NCBI GenBank assembly: GCA_947629015.1 | Contig: CANRCB010000018.1 | Location: forward strand, 1 to 39,704 | From: an uncultured Gemmiger sp. | Lineage (GTDB): Bacteria > Bacillota > Clostridia > Oscillospirales > Ruminococcaceae | Length of the DNA: 39,704 nucleotides | Direction of reading: 5' to 3' | Shown: one piece after another, positions 24,646-31,707 of the stretch | Layout of the letters: each line of letters starts with the position of its first letter | Numbering within the stretch: position 1 is the first letter of the stretch | The notes under the pieces: model-generated | What the model was told of the DNA's origin: nothing | What the model saw: the letters and a program-made list of their open reading frames with translations, nothing else | The model's database searches: none | Position numbers and translations under genes: made by a program

Positions 24646-24825
24646 ATGGAAGGTGTTGCCACTGGTATGGAAGCTGTCACCGGCGCAATGGAAGGGGTCT
24701 TCGAGCTCGTCGGCACTGTTGTCACGCAGATCACGAGCCAGCCCATCCTCCTCTTTTGCCTGGCCGCTGGTCTGGTGCCCATCGGCATCAATCTTTTCCA
24801 GCGCCTGAAGCGGGCCGCTCGCTAA
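24646..24825 (+). CDS. Major coat protein (pVIII-like)
   Basis: 59-aa protein with an amphipathic acidic N-terminal half ('MEGVATGMEAVTGAMEGVFELV'), one membrane-spanning stretch ('PILLFCLAAGLVPIGINLF') and a basic tail ('QRLKRAAR') that would contact DNA, the layout of filamentous phage major coat proteins. No cleavable signal peptide is evident. It has a very strong AAAGGAG site and is followed at once by an intrinsic terminator, as is usual for gene VIII, where high expression is needed. Placement between rep and the adsorption gene supports the call. Confidence 0.8.
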   Translation: MEGVATGMEAVTGAMEGVFELVGTVVTQITSQPILLFCLAAGLVPIGINLFQRLKRAAR

Positions 24826-24833
24826 GCGGGCAA

Positions 24834-24867
24834 GGGGCGGGCCAAACGGCCCGCCCCACTCTTTTTT
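24834..24867 (+). terminator. Intrinsic terminator after the major coat gene
   Basis: 10-bp stem GGGGCGGGCC with AAAC loop, then ACTCTTTTTT. It lies 9 bases after the coat stop codon and is comparable to the central terminator of Ff phages. Confidence 0.85.
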
Positions 24868-24894
24868 CATTTACACTTTCAAAAGGAGAACACC

Positions 24895-25062
24895 ATGAAA
24901 CATTGGATAATAAACGGCGTCCTTGTCACGTTCTTTCTGTTCTGCTTTGCCGTGGGCCTGCGCAAGCTGGCAAGCGACGTGAGCACGAATCTAAAGGCCC
25001 TGCGCGTGCGTTGGCTATACGGTAAGGGTCTTTCCCGCCTTGATGGCTGCGGCCCCGAATAG
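24895..25062 (+). CDS. Small phage membrane protein
   Basis: 55-aa protein starting MKHWIINGVLVTFFLFCF, with one membrane segment near the N-terminus and a basic soluble tail ('LKALRVRWLYGKGLSR'). AAAAGGAG precedes the ATG. Between the coat and adsorption genes such small proteins are often minor virion proteins (pVII/pIX-like); that role is inferred from position only. Confidence 0.65.
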   Translation: MKHWIINGVLVTFFLFCFAVGLRKLASDVSTNLKALRVRWLYGKGLSRLDGCGPE

Positions 25063-25091
25063 CGGCGCCTTTTTTCCAACGGAAAAAGAGA

Positions 25092-25111
25092 CGCCGCCCG
25101 ACCGGGCGGCG
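25092..25111 (-). terminator. Terminator of the reverse 81-aa gene
   Basis: 8-bp stem CGCCGCCC with a 4-base loop; on the minus strand the stem is followed by TCTCTTTTTCC. It lies 4 bases past the stop codon of the reverse gene. Confidence 0.7.
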
Positions 25112-25115
25112 CAGG

Positions 25116-25361
25116 TTACAGGTTCTTGTATATGTCAGATTGCCCTATGTAAGTGGTGCGATCCTGTAGGTCTTCCAGCATCCGTATTTTGGCCTTTATC
25201 ATGGGGATGGCCGCTTCGTTCATGTCTTTGTTCCAATCCTGTTTTAAGAGTAGCAACCCCTTGTAATAGTTTTCGGCCATTGCGATACACTGGCTCAAAA
25301 GGTCAATTTCATCATGTGTGAATTGGTATTGCGCCTGTGCTGGCTTCTTCTTTTCAAACAT
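25116..25361 (-). CDS. Reverse-oriented 81-aa protein with its own promoter
   Basis: Charged, helical, cytoplasmic protein ('FTHDEIDLLSQCIAMAENYYKGLLLLKQDW', then 'IKAKIRMLEDLQDR'). No recognised domain and no clear helix-turn-helix. It is the only gene opposing the morphogenesis operon at this point, with a dedicated promoter (25383-25410) and terminator (25092-25111), so it is an independent transcription unit likely active in the lysogen. Repressor, immunity or superinfection exclusion are possible roles, inferred from arrangement. Start ATG after AAGGTGGTG. Confidence 0.7.
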   Translation of the reverse strand: MFEKKKPAQAQYQFTHDEIDLLSQCIAMAENYYKGLLLLKQDWNKDMNEAAIPMIKAKIRMLEDLQDRTTYIGQSDIYKNL

Positions 25362-25382
25362 AGGAACACCACCTTTTCTTAC

Positions 25383-25410
25383 ATTTTACCAAAAATTTTA
25401 CAACTGTCAA
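25383..25410 (-). promoter_or_regulatory. Promoter of the reverse 81-aa gene
   Basis: Minus strand TTGACA, 16 bases, TAAAAT, 22 bases before the ATG. The spacer is A/T-rich with a repeated GTAAAAT. It overlaps the region where a promoter or ribosome-binding site for the plus-strand adsorption gene must lie, so the two units may interfere. Confidence 0.65.
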
Positions 25411-25423
25411 GAGGAGTGAAAAT

Positions 25424-26824
25424 ATGAAAAAATGCTTTGCGGTTTTGTTGGCCGTGATGCTTGTCTTTTCGATGGCTGTTCCCGCCTATGCTGATTTTGA
25501 GGCGGGCGGTGGTACATTCCGTGGCGGTGGTGCTGGCCGTCGTGATTATTATAAATGGGCTGGTAGGGATTATACTGATGACGAATCGTATTCAACTTAT
25601 GTTGATACTCTGCCTACTAACGGTTACTCATCGACCGGGGAATTGATTTGGTATCCGTATTTTCAGATTGTTTTGAATGAATCTTTTCCGGATGAATCTT
25701 ATATTATACATGATTCATCGGGACTTCATATACGTGATAGAATTACTGATAATAGGAGCAATTGGTATTTGCCTGGACGCAAACCTTCATCATTATCGTC
25801 TAGTTATTCATTTTATGTTGAAACAAGCTACCCCATTACTGGTGTATATAAAACCGGTATTGTTCAACCTCTTAGTTACAAATATTTAACCAATGATGGA
25901 TGGAAAAGTGGTCTTGTTTCTGACTGGCATCTTCGCGTGAATTCTGGATTATATGATGCTGGTGCTTCTTGTCGGATAGAGTTGAAATTTACGGGTATCA
26001 ACTGTTATCAATATATGGCAGAATCTGCACCCTTGGGTATTCCTGTTATTCCTTCTGATACACCGGCTCCACAAGTATATGAGCCTTCTACTCGTCCTGC
26101 TTCCGACCGTGGCCTTTTCGGCTATGATGCTGATGACGGTTATATAGATTTGTCCGAGCGCAATTATATTTTTGACGAAACAAACAACTATTACTATAAC
26201 CCCAAAACACAACAACAGTATACAGTCCAGAGCTGGACTTATGATTATAGTTCGCGTACTTACACCTTAACACTTGATAATAGCCAAACGGTGACTGTTA
26301 CATACGGTGATGAAAATGTAACTATTAACGAGGGCGATACAGTTTATAACATATATTATGTGGTCATGCTGGAAGACCCTACTCCAACATCTACTCCCAC
26401 TCCGACCCCCGACCCGGGCGGTGGAGGTGGCGGTACGGCAACACCTACCCCTACCCCTGCTCCAACGCCTACCCCTGCGCCTACGCCTACGCCCGACCCC
26501 GGTGGCGGTGGCGGTACTGGCGGCTCCGGCGGTGGTGGAGATAGTGGCGGTGGCTCCGGCCTTGGAGACGTCCTTGCCGACCTTTTCGGCGTTATCGGTG
26601 ATTTGTTGGTTGGCCTGTTGGGCGGTGTCGTTGAATTGATAGCGTCGCTCGTCTCCGGCTTAGGCGATATACTTAAAAGCCTGTTGGAATTTACCGGCGC
26701 TTTCGGTGATTTCCTGACCGCCGCCTTTGCTTTCGTCCCGCCTGAGATCATGAGCGCCTTGTCTGCTGGTATCATCCTGATGGTGGTTTTCGCTATTATC
26801 AAGTTTATAGGGGGGTTATTCTGA
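25424..26824 (+). CDS. Adsorption protein (pIII-like minor coat protein)
   Basis: 466-aa secreted protein. A signal peptide ('MKKCFAVLLAVMLVFSMAVP', cut near 'AYA-D') is followed by an aromatic, Ser/Tyr-rich receptor-binding region of about 280 residues. Then come threonine-proline repeats ('PTPTPAPTPTPAP') with Gly-rich linkers ('GGGGGTGGSGGGG'), and a C-terminal domain ending in a membrane anchor ('AGIILMVVFAIIKFIGGLF'). This domain order is that of filamentous phage gene III proteins. The receptor-binding part (about 25500-26350) is markedly A/T-richer than the rest, as if exchanged as a module. GAGGAG precedes the ATG. Confidence 0.8.
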   Translation: MKKCFAVLLAVMLVFSMAVPAYADFEAGGGTFRGGGAGRRDYYKWAGRDYTDDESYSTYVDTLPTNGYSSTGELIWYPYFQIVLNESFPDESYIIHDSSGLHIRDRITDNRSNWYLPGRKPSSLSSSYSFYVETSYPITGVYKTGIVQPLSYKYLTNDGWKSGLVSDWHLRVNSGLYDAGASCRIELKFTGINCYQYMAESAPLGIPVIPSDTPAPQVYEPSTRPASDRGLFGYDADDGYIDLSERNYIFDETNNYYYNPKTQQQYTVQSWTYDYSSRTYTLTLDNSQTVTVTYGDENVTINEGDTVYNIYYVVMLEDPTPTSTPTPTPDPGGGGGGTATPTPTPAPTPTPAPTPTPDPGGGGGTGGSGGGGDSGGGSGLGDVLADLFGVIGDLLVGLLGGVVELIASLVSGLGDILKSLLEFTGAFGDFLTAAFAFVPPEIMSALSAGIILMVVFAIIKFIGGLF

Positions 26825-26825
26825 T

Positions 26826-26990
26826 ATGGATATTTCCGGTTTCGGTGCTGTCCTTGCCGCAATCTGGAACGGCTTTGATACCCCTCTGAATATTTACGGC
26901 TTTACCTTTTCCCTTCGTGATGTTTTCATGTTCGGCATCATTTCTTCCATGATTTTCGGCGCCATTGGCTGGCTGCTCTTCGATAACTAG
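26826..26990 (+). CDS. Small phage membrane protein downstream of the adsorption gene
   Basis: 54-aa hydrophobic protein (MDISGFGAVLAAIWNGF...; membrane segment 'MFGIISSMIFGAIGWLLF'). Its ATG is one base after the adsorption-gene stop (TGATATG), implying translational coupling. The position corresponds to gene VI of Ff phages; function inferred. Confidence 0.65.
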   Translation: MDISGFGAVLAAIWNGFDTPLNIYGFTFSLRDVFMFGIISSMIFGAIGWLLFDN

Positions 26991-27002
26991 GAGGTGAAAA
27001 AA

Positions 27003-27452
27003 ATGCGCCGCAGTTCTTACGTGTTTTTGGCCCTCGCTCTTTGTATAATGTTGGCCTGTCTTAGCTGCTTGACCTTGGCCGCTCACGCCGAGGACTATGT
27101 ACCGGTTTCCGAGCCCGTTTCGGTGCTTGTGACCGACCCGGATGTATCATCCCGGCTTGACGCGATGCAGCAGACCCTTGACGCCATTGCCGCCGCTCTG
27201 GGCCCGGAAGAGGAAGAGGACGCCGAGCCCGAGCCCACCCCATCCCCGGCCCCCGACTACACCGACCAGCTTGACAAAATTGAAAGTGTACTTACAAAAA
27301 TAGACGAAAACACGACCCCGGCCACGCCGGAGCCTCCCGTCTCCGCCCTTGAAAAGCCCTTCGAGGAATACACCACCAGTGAGGTGCTTTTGCTCTGTAT
27401 CGGCGTCGTTATCGTCTTCGTGTCTGTCGGGCTCGTCTTTTTACGGAGGTGA
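27003..27452 (+). CDS. Secreted, membrane-anchored phage protein
   Basis: 149-aa protein. N-terminal signal sequence ('SYVFLALALCIMLACLSCLTLAAHA'), a helical exported region ('SRLDAMQQTLDAIAAALG' and 'DYTDQLDKIESVLTKIDE') joined by a Glu/Pro linker, and a C-terminal membrane segment ('VLLLCIGVVIVFVSVGLVFL') followed by two arginines. A type I membrane protein of this kind is likely a minor virion or assembly component. AGGAGG precedes the ATG at 27003; the earlier GTG overlaps that site. Confidence 0.65.
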   Translation: MRRSSYVFLALALCIMLACLSCLTLAAHAEDYVPVSEPVSVLVTDPDVSSRLDAMQQTLDAIAAALGPEEEEDAEPEPTPSPAPDYTDQLDKIESVLTKIDENTTPATPEPPVSALEKPFEEYTTSEVLLLCIGVVIVFVSVGLVFLRR

Positions 27453-27457
27453 CGAAA

Positions 27458-27634
27458 ATGTCTGCTTTCTTTTTGGAGCTGTGTTCCTTCTTCGGCATCA
27501 ACGCCGAGGCCCCGCAAACGCTCGGAGAGTTGTTCCCGTGGCTGCTGCAAATACTCGTGGCTCTGGCGCTCGTCCTGTTCTGCTTCGGCATGGTGCGGGA
27601 AATCGTCAAAACCATATGCAGGGGGCGCTTCTGA
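27458..27634 (+). CDS. Small phage membrane protein before zot
   Basis: 58-aa protein with one membrane segment ('LLQILVALALVLFCFGMV') and a basic tail ('REIVKTICRGRF'). GGAGG precedes the ATG, which is 5 bases after the previous stop. Its own stop overlaps the zot start (TGATG). Confidence 0.65.
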   Translation: MSAFFLELCSFFGINAEAPQTLGELFPWLLQILVALALVLFCFGMVREIVKTICRGRF

Positions 27635-28542
27635 TGTTCTTTGCCCTGCTTCTCGTCTTTGCCTTCATCGTCCTCGCCGTCTCCCGCATTGTCCGGGAGA
27701 CAGTCTTCCACCCCTTCCGTGTGGCTTCTCACTCTGTCCGGGATGTCATTACCTACATAAAGCACAAGGGCTGGAACACCTGTCCCGTTGGTGCTCTGGA
27801 CATATACTGCGGCTACTTCGGCTCCGGCAAAACGCTTTCGCTCGTTCATAAGGTCGTGGGGCTCTATGAGCGCTATAATGACTGCCCCGTCTGGTGCCCC
27901 CGCCGCAAGAAGTTTGTCACACAAAAGGTCGTTGTGCTCTCCAACGTGGATTTGGCGATACCATATGTCAAGCTGGAAAGTCTCGCCCAGGTCGTGAACA
28001 TGACCAAAATCACCCAGGCGCTGGACGATGACCGCGATACCCTGACCGTTACCATCGTTGCCATGGATGAGCTCTCCGTGCAGATGAACAGCCGCAGCTT
28101 TAAGGACAACTTCAACGCCTACTTCCTTAATACGCTCCTGTGTTGCCGCCATTACCACATATCCTTTTACGGCTCTGCCCAGCGTTTCCAGCACGTCGAT
28201 AAGCTGATGCGGGACGTGACCCACAACGTGGTACAGTGCAAAAAGGTCTGGCGCTTCCAGCTATATAGCCTGTATGACGCATGGGAAATGGAGAACGCGC
28301 AAAACCCCGATATGCTCCGGCCCGTGAGCTCTGGCCTATGGTTTGTGCGGGATAAGGACTATAACGCCTATGATACACTGGCGGTCGTGGACAACCTGCG
28401 CAAAAAGGTCGAGGACGGCGACCTGCTGACCGAGGCGGAGATCTTAACGAACCAAGCCCCGGCCGCTCCGCTTGGTGTCGAGGGCATCACAAAGCCCAGC
28501 CGTGCCGGAAAGCGGCGGATTGCGGGCGGCGGCAAGCGCTGA
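27634..28542 (+). CDS. zot: Zot/pI-family phage assembly ATPase
   Basis: 302-aa Zot-domain protein, the inner-membrane morphogenesis ATPase that defines inoviruses. An N-terminal membrane segment (residues 2-18) precedes the P-loop 'GYFGSGKT' (60-67) and Walker B 'TIVAMDEL', with family-like 'YHISFYGSAQRFQHVDKLMRD' after it. Location of the membrane anchor at the N-terminus rather than in the C-terminal part differs from Ff pI. The ATG at 27634 overlaps the previous stop; an ATG 18 bases upstream (27616) is an alternative. Last gene of the morphogenesis operon. Confidence 0.88.
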   Translation: MFFALLLVFAFIVLAVSRIVRETVFHPFRVASHSVRDVITYIKHKGWNTCPVGALDIYCGYFGSGKTLSLVHKVVGLYERYNDCPVWCPRRKKFVTQKVVVLSNVDLAIPYVKLESLAQVVNMTKITQALDDDRDTLTVTIVAMDELSVQMNSRSFKDNFNAYFLNTLLCCRHYHISFYGSAQRFQHVDKLMRDVTHNVVQCKKVWRFQLYSLYDAWEMENAQNPDMLRPVSSGLWFVRDKDYNAYDTLAVVDNLRKKVEDGDLLTEAEILTNQAPAAPLGVEGITKPSRAGKRRIAGGGKR

Positions 28543-28737
28543 GGGGCGCGGGGATTCATCCCCGCCCCCAGCGCGCCGCCCCGCCGCAAGACGCCGCCAT
28601 ACCAAAAATAAGGCCCTTCCCAGCCCTTCAACCGCGAACCCTATAAAATTATTACCCTGTTTCCAGGACGCAAAATAAGGCCACTTTTTTTCCAACCGAA
28701 AAAAGCCAAATCCCAAACTGCCGCGCAGCGGCAAGAC

Positions 28738-28766
28738 GGGCCGCGCGTGCGCGGCCCGCGATTTTT
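28738..28766 (+). terminator. Terminator of the morphogenesis operon
   Basis: 9-bp stem GGGCCGCGC with its complement, followed by GCGATTTTT. It lies about 195 bases after the zot stop; the gap holds no gene. Confidence 0.65.
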
Positions 28767-28775
28767 AGCCCCAAA

Positions 28776-28810
28776 AACGGCCCCCGACACTCTTAACGTC
28801 GGGGGCCGTT
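28776..28810 (-). terminator. Terminator of the SprT-65aa-Cys-rich operon
   Basis: 13-bp perfect stem AACGGCCCCCGAC with a 9-base loop; on the minus strand followed by TTTTTGG. It lies 2 bases past the Cys-rich gene stop, back to back with the plus-strand terminator. Confidence 0.8.
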
Positions 28811-28812
28811 CT

Positions 28813-29052
28813 CTATGTGATGCCGTGTATCCGTGCGTATGTACAGTAGGCGCATTCGTCGTGTGTGCCGCACTTCGGGATGCCGCCCGTGTCCGGTTCA
28901 TCCGGGCAGTTATAGTAACTGTAGGCCCCCGGCCCGATGAGCAGCGGCCCCCGGCACTGCCCGCTTGCTTTAAAGTAGCACGGCCTTTTCAAGCAATACG
29001 GGTTATTGTCTGTCCGGTTCTTGCGGCAAACGGTCTTGACCTTAGCACCCAC
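28813..29052 (-). CDS. Cys-rich 79-aa phage protein
   Basis: Small basic protein with eight cysteines ('VCRKNRTDNNPYCLKRPCYFKASGQC' and 'YYNCPDEP...KCGTHDECAYCTY'), suggesting a zinc-binding or disulfide-rich fold; no known family is recognised. The start is a GTG overlapping the end of the upstream 65-aa gene by 11 bases, with AAGGATGGG before it. Last gene of a three-gene minus-strand unit opposing the morphogenesis genes. Confidence 0.6.
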   Translation of the reverse strand: MGAKVKTVCRKNRTDNNPYCLKRPCYFKASGQCRGPLLIGPGAYSYYNCPDEPDTGGIPKCGTHDECAYCTYARIHGIT

Positions 29053-29239
29053 GGTATCCCATCCTTTCCAGCCACCGTTCCGCCTGCGGTAACTGCGTAA
29101 ATGTCCGGCTTTTGTGCGGCCGCCGGTCTCTGTCCGGGATGTCCTGCCCGGAAAGCGCCTTGATAACGTATACCGTGCGCCCGTTCTTGGTTACGGGGTT
29201 AAAATACACCATTTGCCCCTGCTGATTCCGCATTTTCAT
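29042..29239 (-). CDS. 65-aa phage protein of unknown function
   Basis: Basic protein, MKMRNQQGQMVYFNPVTKNG..., with a short beta-like N-terminus and a C-terminal 'FTQLPQAERWLERMGYRGC' helix. No recognised domain. AGGTG precedes the ATG. It overlaps the Cys-rich gene and lies 65 bases after the SprT-like gene, so the three are probably co-transcribed. Confidence 0.6.
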   Translation of the reverse strand: MKMRNQQGQMVYFNPVTKNGRTVYVIKALSGQDIPDRDRRPHKSRTFTQLPQAERWLERMGYRGC

Positions 29240-29304
29240 TTTTGCACCTACACTTTCAAAAATGGCCTGTTCTCACTCGGCCCGTCGTCGCTGTTCTCTT
29301 GGGT

Positions 29305-29967
29305 TTACTGCTCTACTACCATTTTCTCGGAGCAGTCCATGCACATGATATTGATGGCCTTGGTGGCCCGGCAGCTGTTGCCGCATTTTGGGCAAATGTA
29401 CTTGCGTGTGCTGCTCGGCTTCTTCGGCGGCTTCTCGGCCCCGCCCTCGGCGGCTCCGGGCGTTTTTGCCCCGGTGCCGGTGCCCAACATATCCCAAAAG
29501 CTGATGCCTTCGGTCATCTGAATGGCTGTCCATCCCTGCCGCTCGATGAAGTCCAGTAATTCAAGGCTGGGGCTGGTGATTGTCCATCCGTACTTTTCGC
29601 TGTGCGCCACTTCCAACCCGTGGGTCTCGGCGGCGGCCTTAAATTTCTTGTTGTGGTAACTCCCGCCCCGGCTGCAATCCTGTATGTTGTGGACGATGTT
29701 GTACAGGTGGCACATCTCGTGTAACAGCGTGGCGGTGGTTTCCTCGATGGGCCTGTCCAGCGTGGCGGTGCTGATGTTGATTTCATGCCGCTGCTCGGTG
29801 CCCGCCGTCCATGTCTTTCCGCAGGTGATATGCCCGTATGCCCCCGGCGTCTTTTTCAAGGTGATGATGGGCTCCGGCAATTCCCCGGCGAAAAATTCGC
29901 TATTCAGTGCCCGGAACATTTTTTCAAGCTGTCCCGCTGTGCGGCTTGTCCTGACGGTTGCCTTCAT
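29305..29967 (-). CDS. SprT-like zinc metalloprotease with C-terminal zinc ribbon
   Basis: 220-aa protein. SprT-like domain with 'LLHEMCHLYN' (H83, E84, H87) and a further His at 105 in 'GGSYHNKKFK' as third ligand; a linker rich in Gly/Ala/Pro; then a zinc ribbon 'CPKCGNSC...CMDC' (C192, C195, C209, C212). The architecture resembles SprT/Spartan proteases that act on DNA-bound proteins. In a phage replicating by a Rep that links covalently to DNA, removal of protein-DNA adducts is an attractive but unproven role. AAAGGAG precedes the ATG. First gene of the minus-strand unit. Confidence 0.82.
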   Translation of the reverse strand: MKATVRTSRTAGQLEKMFRALNSEFFAGELPEPIITLKKTPGAYGHITCGKTWTAGTEQRHEINISTATLDRPIEETTATLLHEMCHLYNIVHNIQDCSRGGSYHNKKFKAAAETHGLEVAHSEKYGWTITSPSLELLDFIERQGWTAIQMTEGISFWDMLGTGTGAKTPGAAEGGAEKPPKKPSSTRKYICPKCGNSCRATKAINIMCMDCSEKMVVEQ

Positions 29968-30010
29968 GGTGGAATCTCCTTTCTTGCGTGTGCACTTTCA
30001 AATTGAAATT

Positions 30011-30042
30011 AAGGGCGTAAGCGCGCCTGCGCTTACGTCCTT
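30011..30042. other. 14-bp hairpin upstream of the SprT-like gene
   Basis: AAGGGCGTAAGCGC, loop GCCT, complement with a single G-T pair. It lies in the divergent gap between the SprT-like gene and the transposase gene. Confidence 0.6.
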
Positions 30043-30057
30043 GATAATTGCCAGCCG

Positions 30058-30171
30058 CCTTTTTCCGGGGCTGTCAAGGGGGTTTACAGGAATTGTTCAC
30101 AGATTTTTCGTAGGCGCAGCCGGAGAAAAAATTGTGAAAAATTCCGGCCCCTTGATAGCCCCGAAAAAAGG
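30058..30171. other. Long extended hairpin, candidate packaging signal or complementary-strand origin
   Basis: Outer arms 30058-30081 and 30148-30171 match at 22 of 24 positions; inner arms 30089-30109 and 30125-30145 match at 18 of 21; a small GGC-GCA-GCC cap sits at the tip. As single-stranded DNA this 114-base segment would fold into one long imperfect rod. Ff phages carry such a hairpin as packaging signal and others as complementary-strand origin. The role here is inferred. Confidence 0.65.
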
Positions 30172-30235
30172 TGGTAAATTTAAAGTGTATGGAGCCTCTT
30201 TCTGACGCTTAGACGAGAAAAGTGAGGTAAAGAAA

Positions 30236-31318
30236 ATGTACGAATATCACCGCAAAGGCCGCCACCTTACCACCGATGACAGGGCCATGATAGAGCGCCT
30301 TGTCCGTACCGGCCACACACAAACCCAGATAGCCGCGCTTGTCGGCGTCTCACAGTCGACCATCTGCCGCGAATTGAAAAAAGGCCGTACCCAGCAACTG
30401 GACGGCTCGACATGGTTGTACAATTACACCTATACCGCCGATAAGGGCCAGACCTACGCTGACTACCAAAAGACCGCCCACGGCAGGGGCTTGAAAATCG
30501 GCAACAATTTCAAGTATCTGCAAGCGCTCGACGATAAAATCCGAGATGGCCACAGCCCCTATAGCGCGATCTATGCAGTAGCCCAAACCAACGCTTTTGA
30601 TGTACACGTTTCAAAAACCACTCTGTACAGATACATACAGGAAGGGCTTTTGCCCACTGTCCGCTACAAGCACTTGCCCGTAGGGCACCCCAAAAAGCGA
30701 AAAGGCACCGTAGCACCGATGCGCACGAAAAATGCCGCCCGCCGCTCCATCGAGCGCCGTGCCCCGGAAATCGCAAGGCGCGATACAGTCGGCCACTGGG
30801 AACAGGACAGTATCATCGGCAAGAGCGAAGGCCAGGGCGAAAGCTGCCTTGTCCTCACCGAGCGCAAGACCCGGATGGAAATAGTGATAAAGCAGCCGGA
30901 TAAAACCGCAAAGGCCACGGTTGATGCCCTGCAAGGGCTGAAAAGCTACTTTGGCGTAGACTTTTGCAAGATGTTCAAGACGATATCCAACGACAATGGC
31001 AGCGAGTTTGCAGACCAAGAGGGTATGGATGCCACCGGCACCACCGTCTTTTACTGCCACCCGCAAGCACCGCACGAGCGGGGCAGTAATGAGAACGCCA
31101 ACAAACTGCTCCGGCGCAAGTTCCCCAAGGGCGAGAGCATGAGCGCAAAGACGCAGGAAGACGCCACACAGGCGATGCACTTTGTAAACCACTACCACCG
31201 CGAGATGTTCCACGGTGAGACCGCCGCCCAACGGATGGCAAGGGAAATCCCGGCAATGGGATTAGAGTACCCCGAAAGAGTGTACCGGTTCTTTGGAATC
31301 GACCCGCAGGGTATTTAA
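30236..31318 (+). CDS. IS30-family DDE transposase, probable phage integrase
   Basis: 360-aa IS30-family transposase. The N-terminal HTH ('HTQTQIAALVGVSQSTICRELKKG', residues 27-50) is typical. The catalytic triad is D191 ('HWEQDSIIG'), D253 ('SNDNGSEF') and E286 ('RGSNENANKLLRR'). It is full length and intact. It is the only recombinase in the prophage and sits just inside the right end. IS30-type transposases as integrases are known in Spiroplasma filamentous phages, supporting the same job here. The start ATG follows GAGGTAAAG. An independent IS inserted into the phage is less likely because no separate IS ends flank the gene. Confidence 0.9.
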   Translation: MYEYHRKGRHLTTDDRAMIERLVRTGHTQTQIAALVGVSQSTICRELKKGRTQQLDGSTWLYNYTYTADKGQTYADYQKTAHGRGLKIGNNFKYLQALDDKIRDGHSPYSAIYAVAQTNAFDVHVSKTTLYRYIQEGLLPTVRYKHLPVGHPKKRKGTVAPMRTKNAARRSIERRAPEIARRDTVGHWEQDSIIGKSEGQGESCLVLTERKTRMEIVIKQPDKTAKATVDALQGLKSYFGVDFCKMFKTISNDNGSEFADQEGMDATGTTVFYCHPQAPHERGSNENANKLLRRKFPKGESMSAKTQEDATQAMHFVNHYHREMFHGETAAQRMAREIPAMGLEYPERVYRFFGIDPQGI

Positions 31319-31707
31319 AAAATACCGACGACCGAAAGCCAAAGGCTTTCGGCGGCTCCACCCCGGCTAGGGGGGCGGAGCCGAGTAGACTTCGCCGAAC
31401 AGGCGAAGTCGGGGGGGTCGAGCGAGCAAAGCGAGCGAGTAGGGCTATTAAAACGCACGGCCTGCGGACCGCAAAACGGTCCGCGCCGTGCCACCGAATA
31501 AAAAAAAATAACCCGCCACCGAAGTGACGGGCTGGAAGTGTTGTCCTCAAACTGTAAAACCGACCATTGGCGGCACAGCCGCCGCCCGGCGAGACCAAGG
31601 CTCGACGGGCCGTGTTTGAGACCCCCTAAAGGGGGCTCAAACCGTATAATAATTATATGGAAATCCTGCACAAAACACAATAGTCCATATTGTGTAAAAT
31701 GCCGAAT
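31319..31707. other. Gene-free array of stem-loops at the right end of the phage
   Basis: At least seven hairpins in about 310 bases: 31332-31352 (CCGAAAGCC stem), 31353-31383, 31388-31410 (GACTTCGCC stem), 31456-31490, 31512-31531, 31569-31583 (GGCGGC stem) and 31615-31641 (TTTGAG/CCCCC stem), then the palindrome ACACAATA-GTCCA-TATTGTGT at 31675-31695. Such density is typical of single-stranded phage intergenic regions that hold replication or packaging signals. Confidence 0.75.
31498..31531 (-). terminator. Minus-strand terminator facing the host carboxypeptidase gene
   Basis: 8-bp stem CCCGTCAC with one mismatch, CGAA-type loop, then TTATTTTTTTTATTC on the minus strand. It lies inside the phage, about 210 bases beyond the carboxypeptidase stop, so it would stop host transcription from entering the prophage. 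Confidence 0.7.

Noticed and set aside
27349-27633. Longer zot frame starting at 27349.
   Set aside because: The extension overlaps two other genes with good ribosome-binding sites and encodes low-complexity sequence; the ATG at 27634 in a TGATG overlap is better.
30236-31318. Transposase as an ordinary IS30 insertion sequence that hopped into the phage.
   Set aside because: No inverted ends or target duplication were found directly flanking the gene, while inverted repeats exist at the phage ends and no other integrase is present. Not fully excluded.
31670-31700. Palindrome ACACAATA-GTCCA-TATTGTGT followed by AAAAT, resembling a XerD half-site of a dif sequence, hinting at XerCD integration.
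   Set aside because: Only the XerD-like arm fits (9 of 11); the XerC arm is poor, there is only one copy, and it lies 37 bases inside the phage rather than at the direct-repeat junction.
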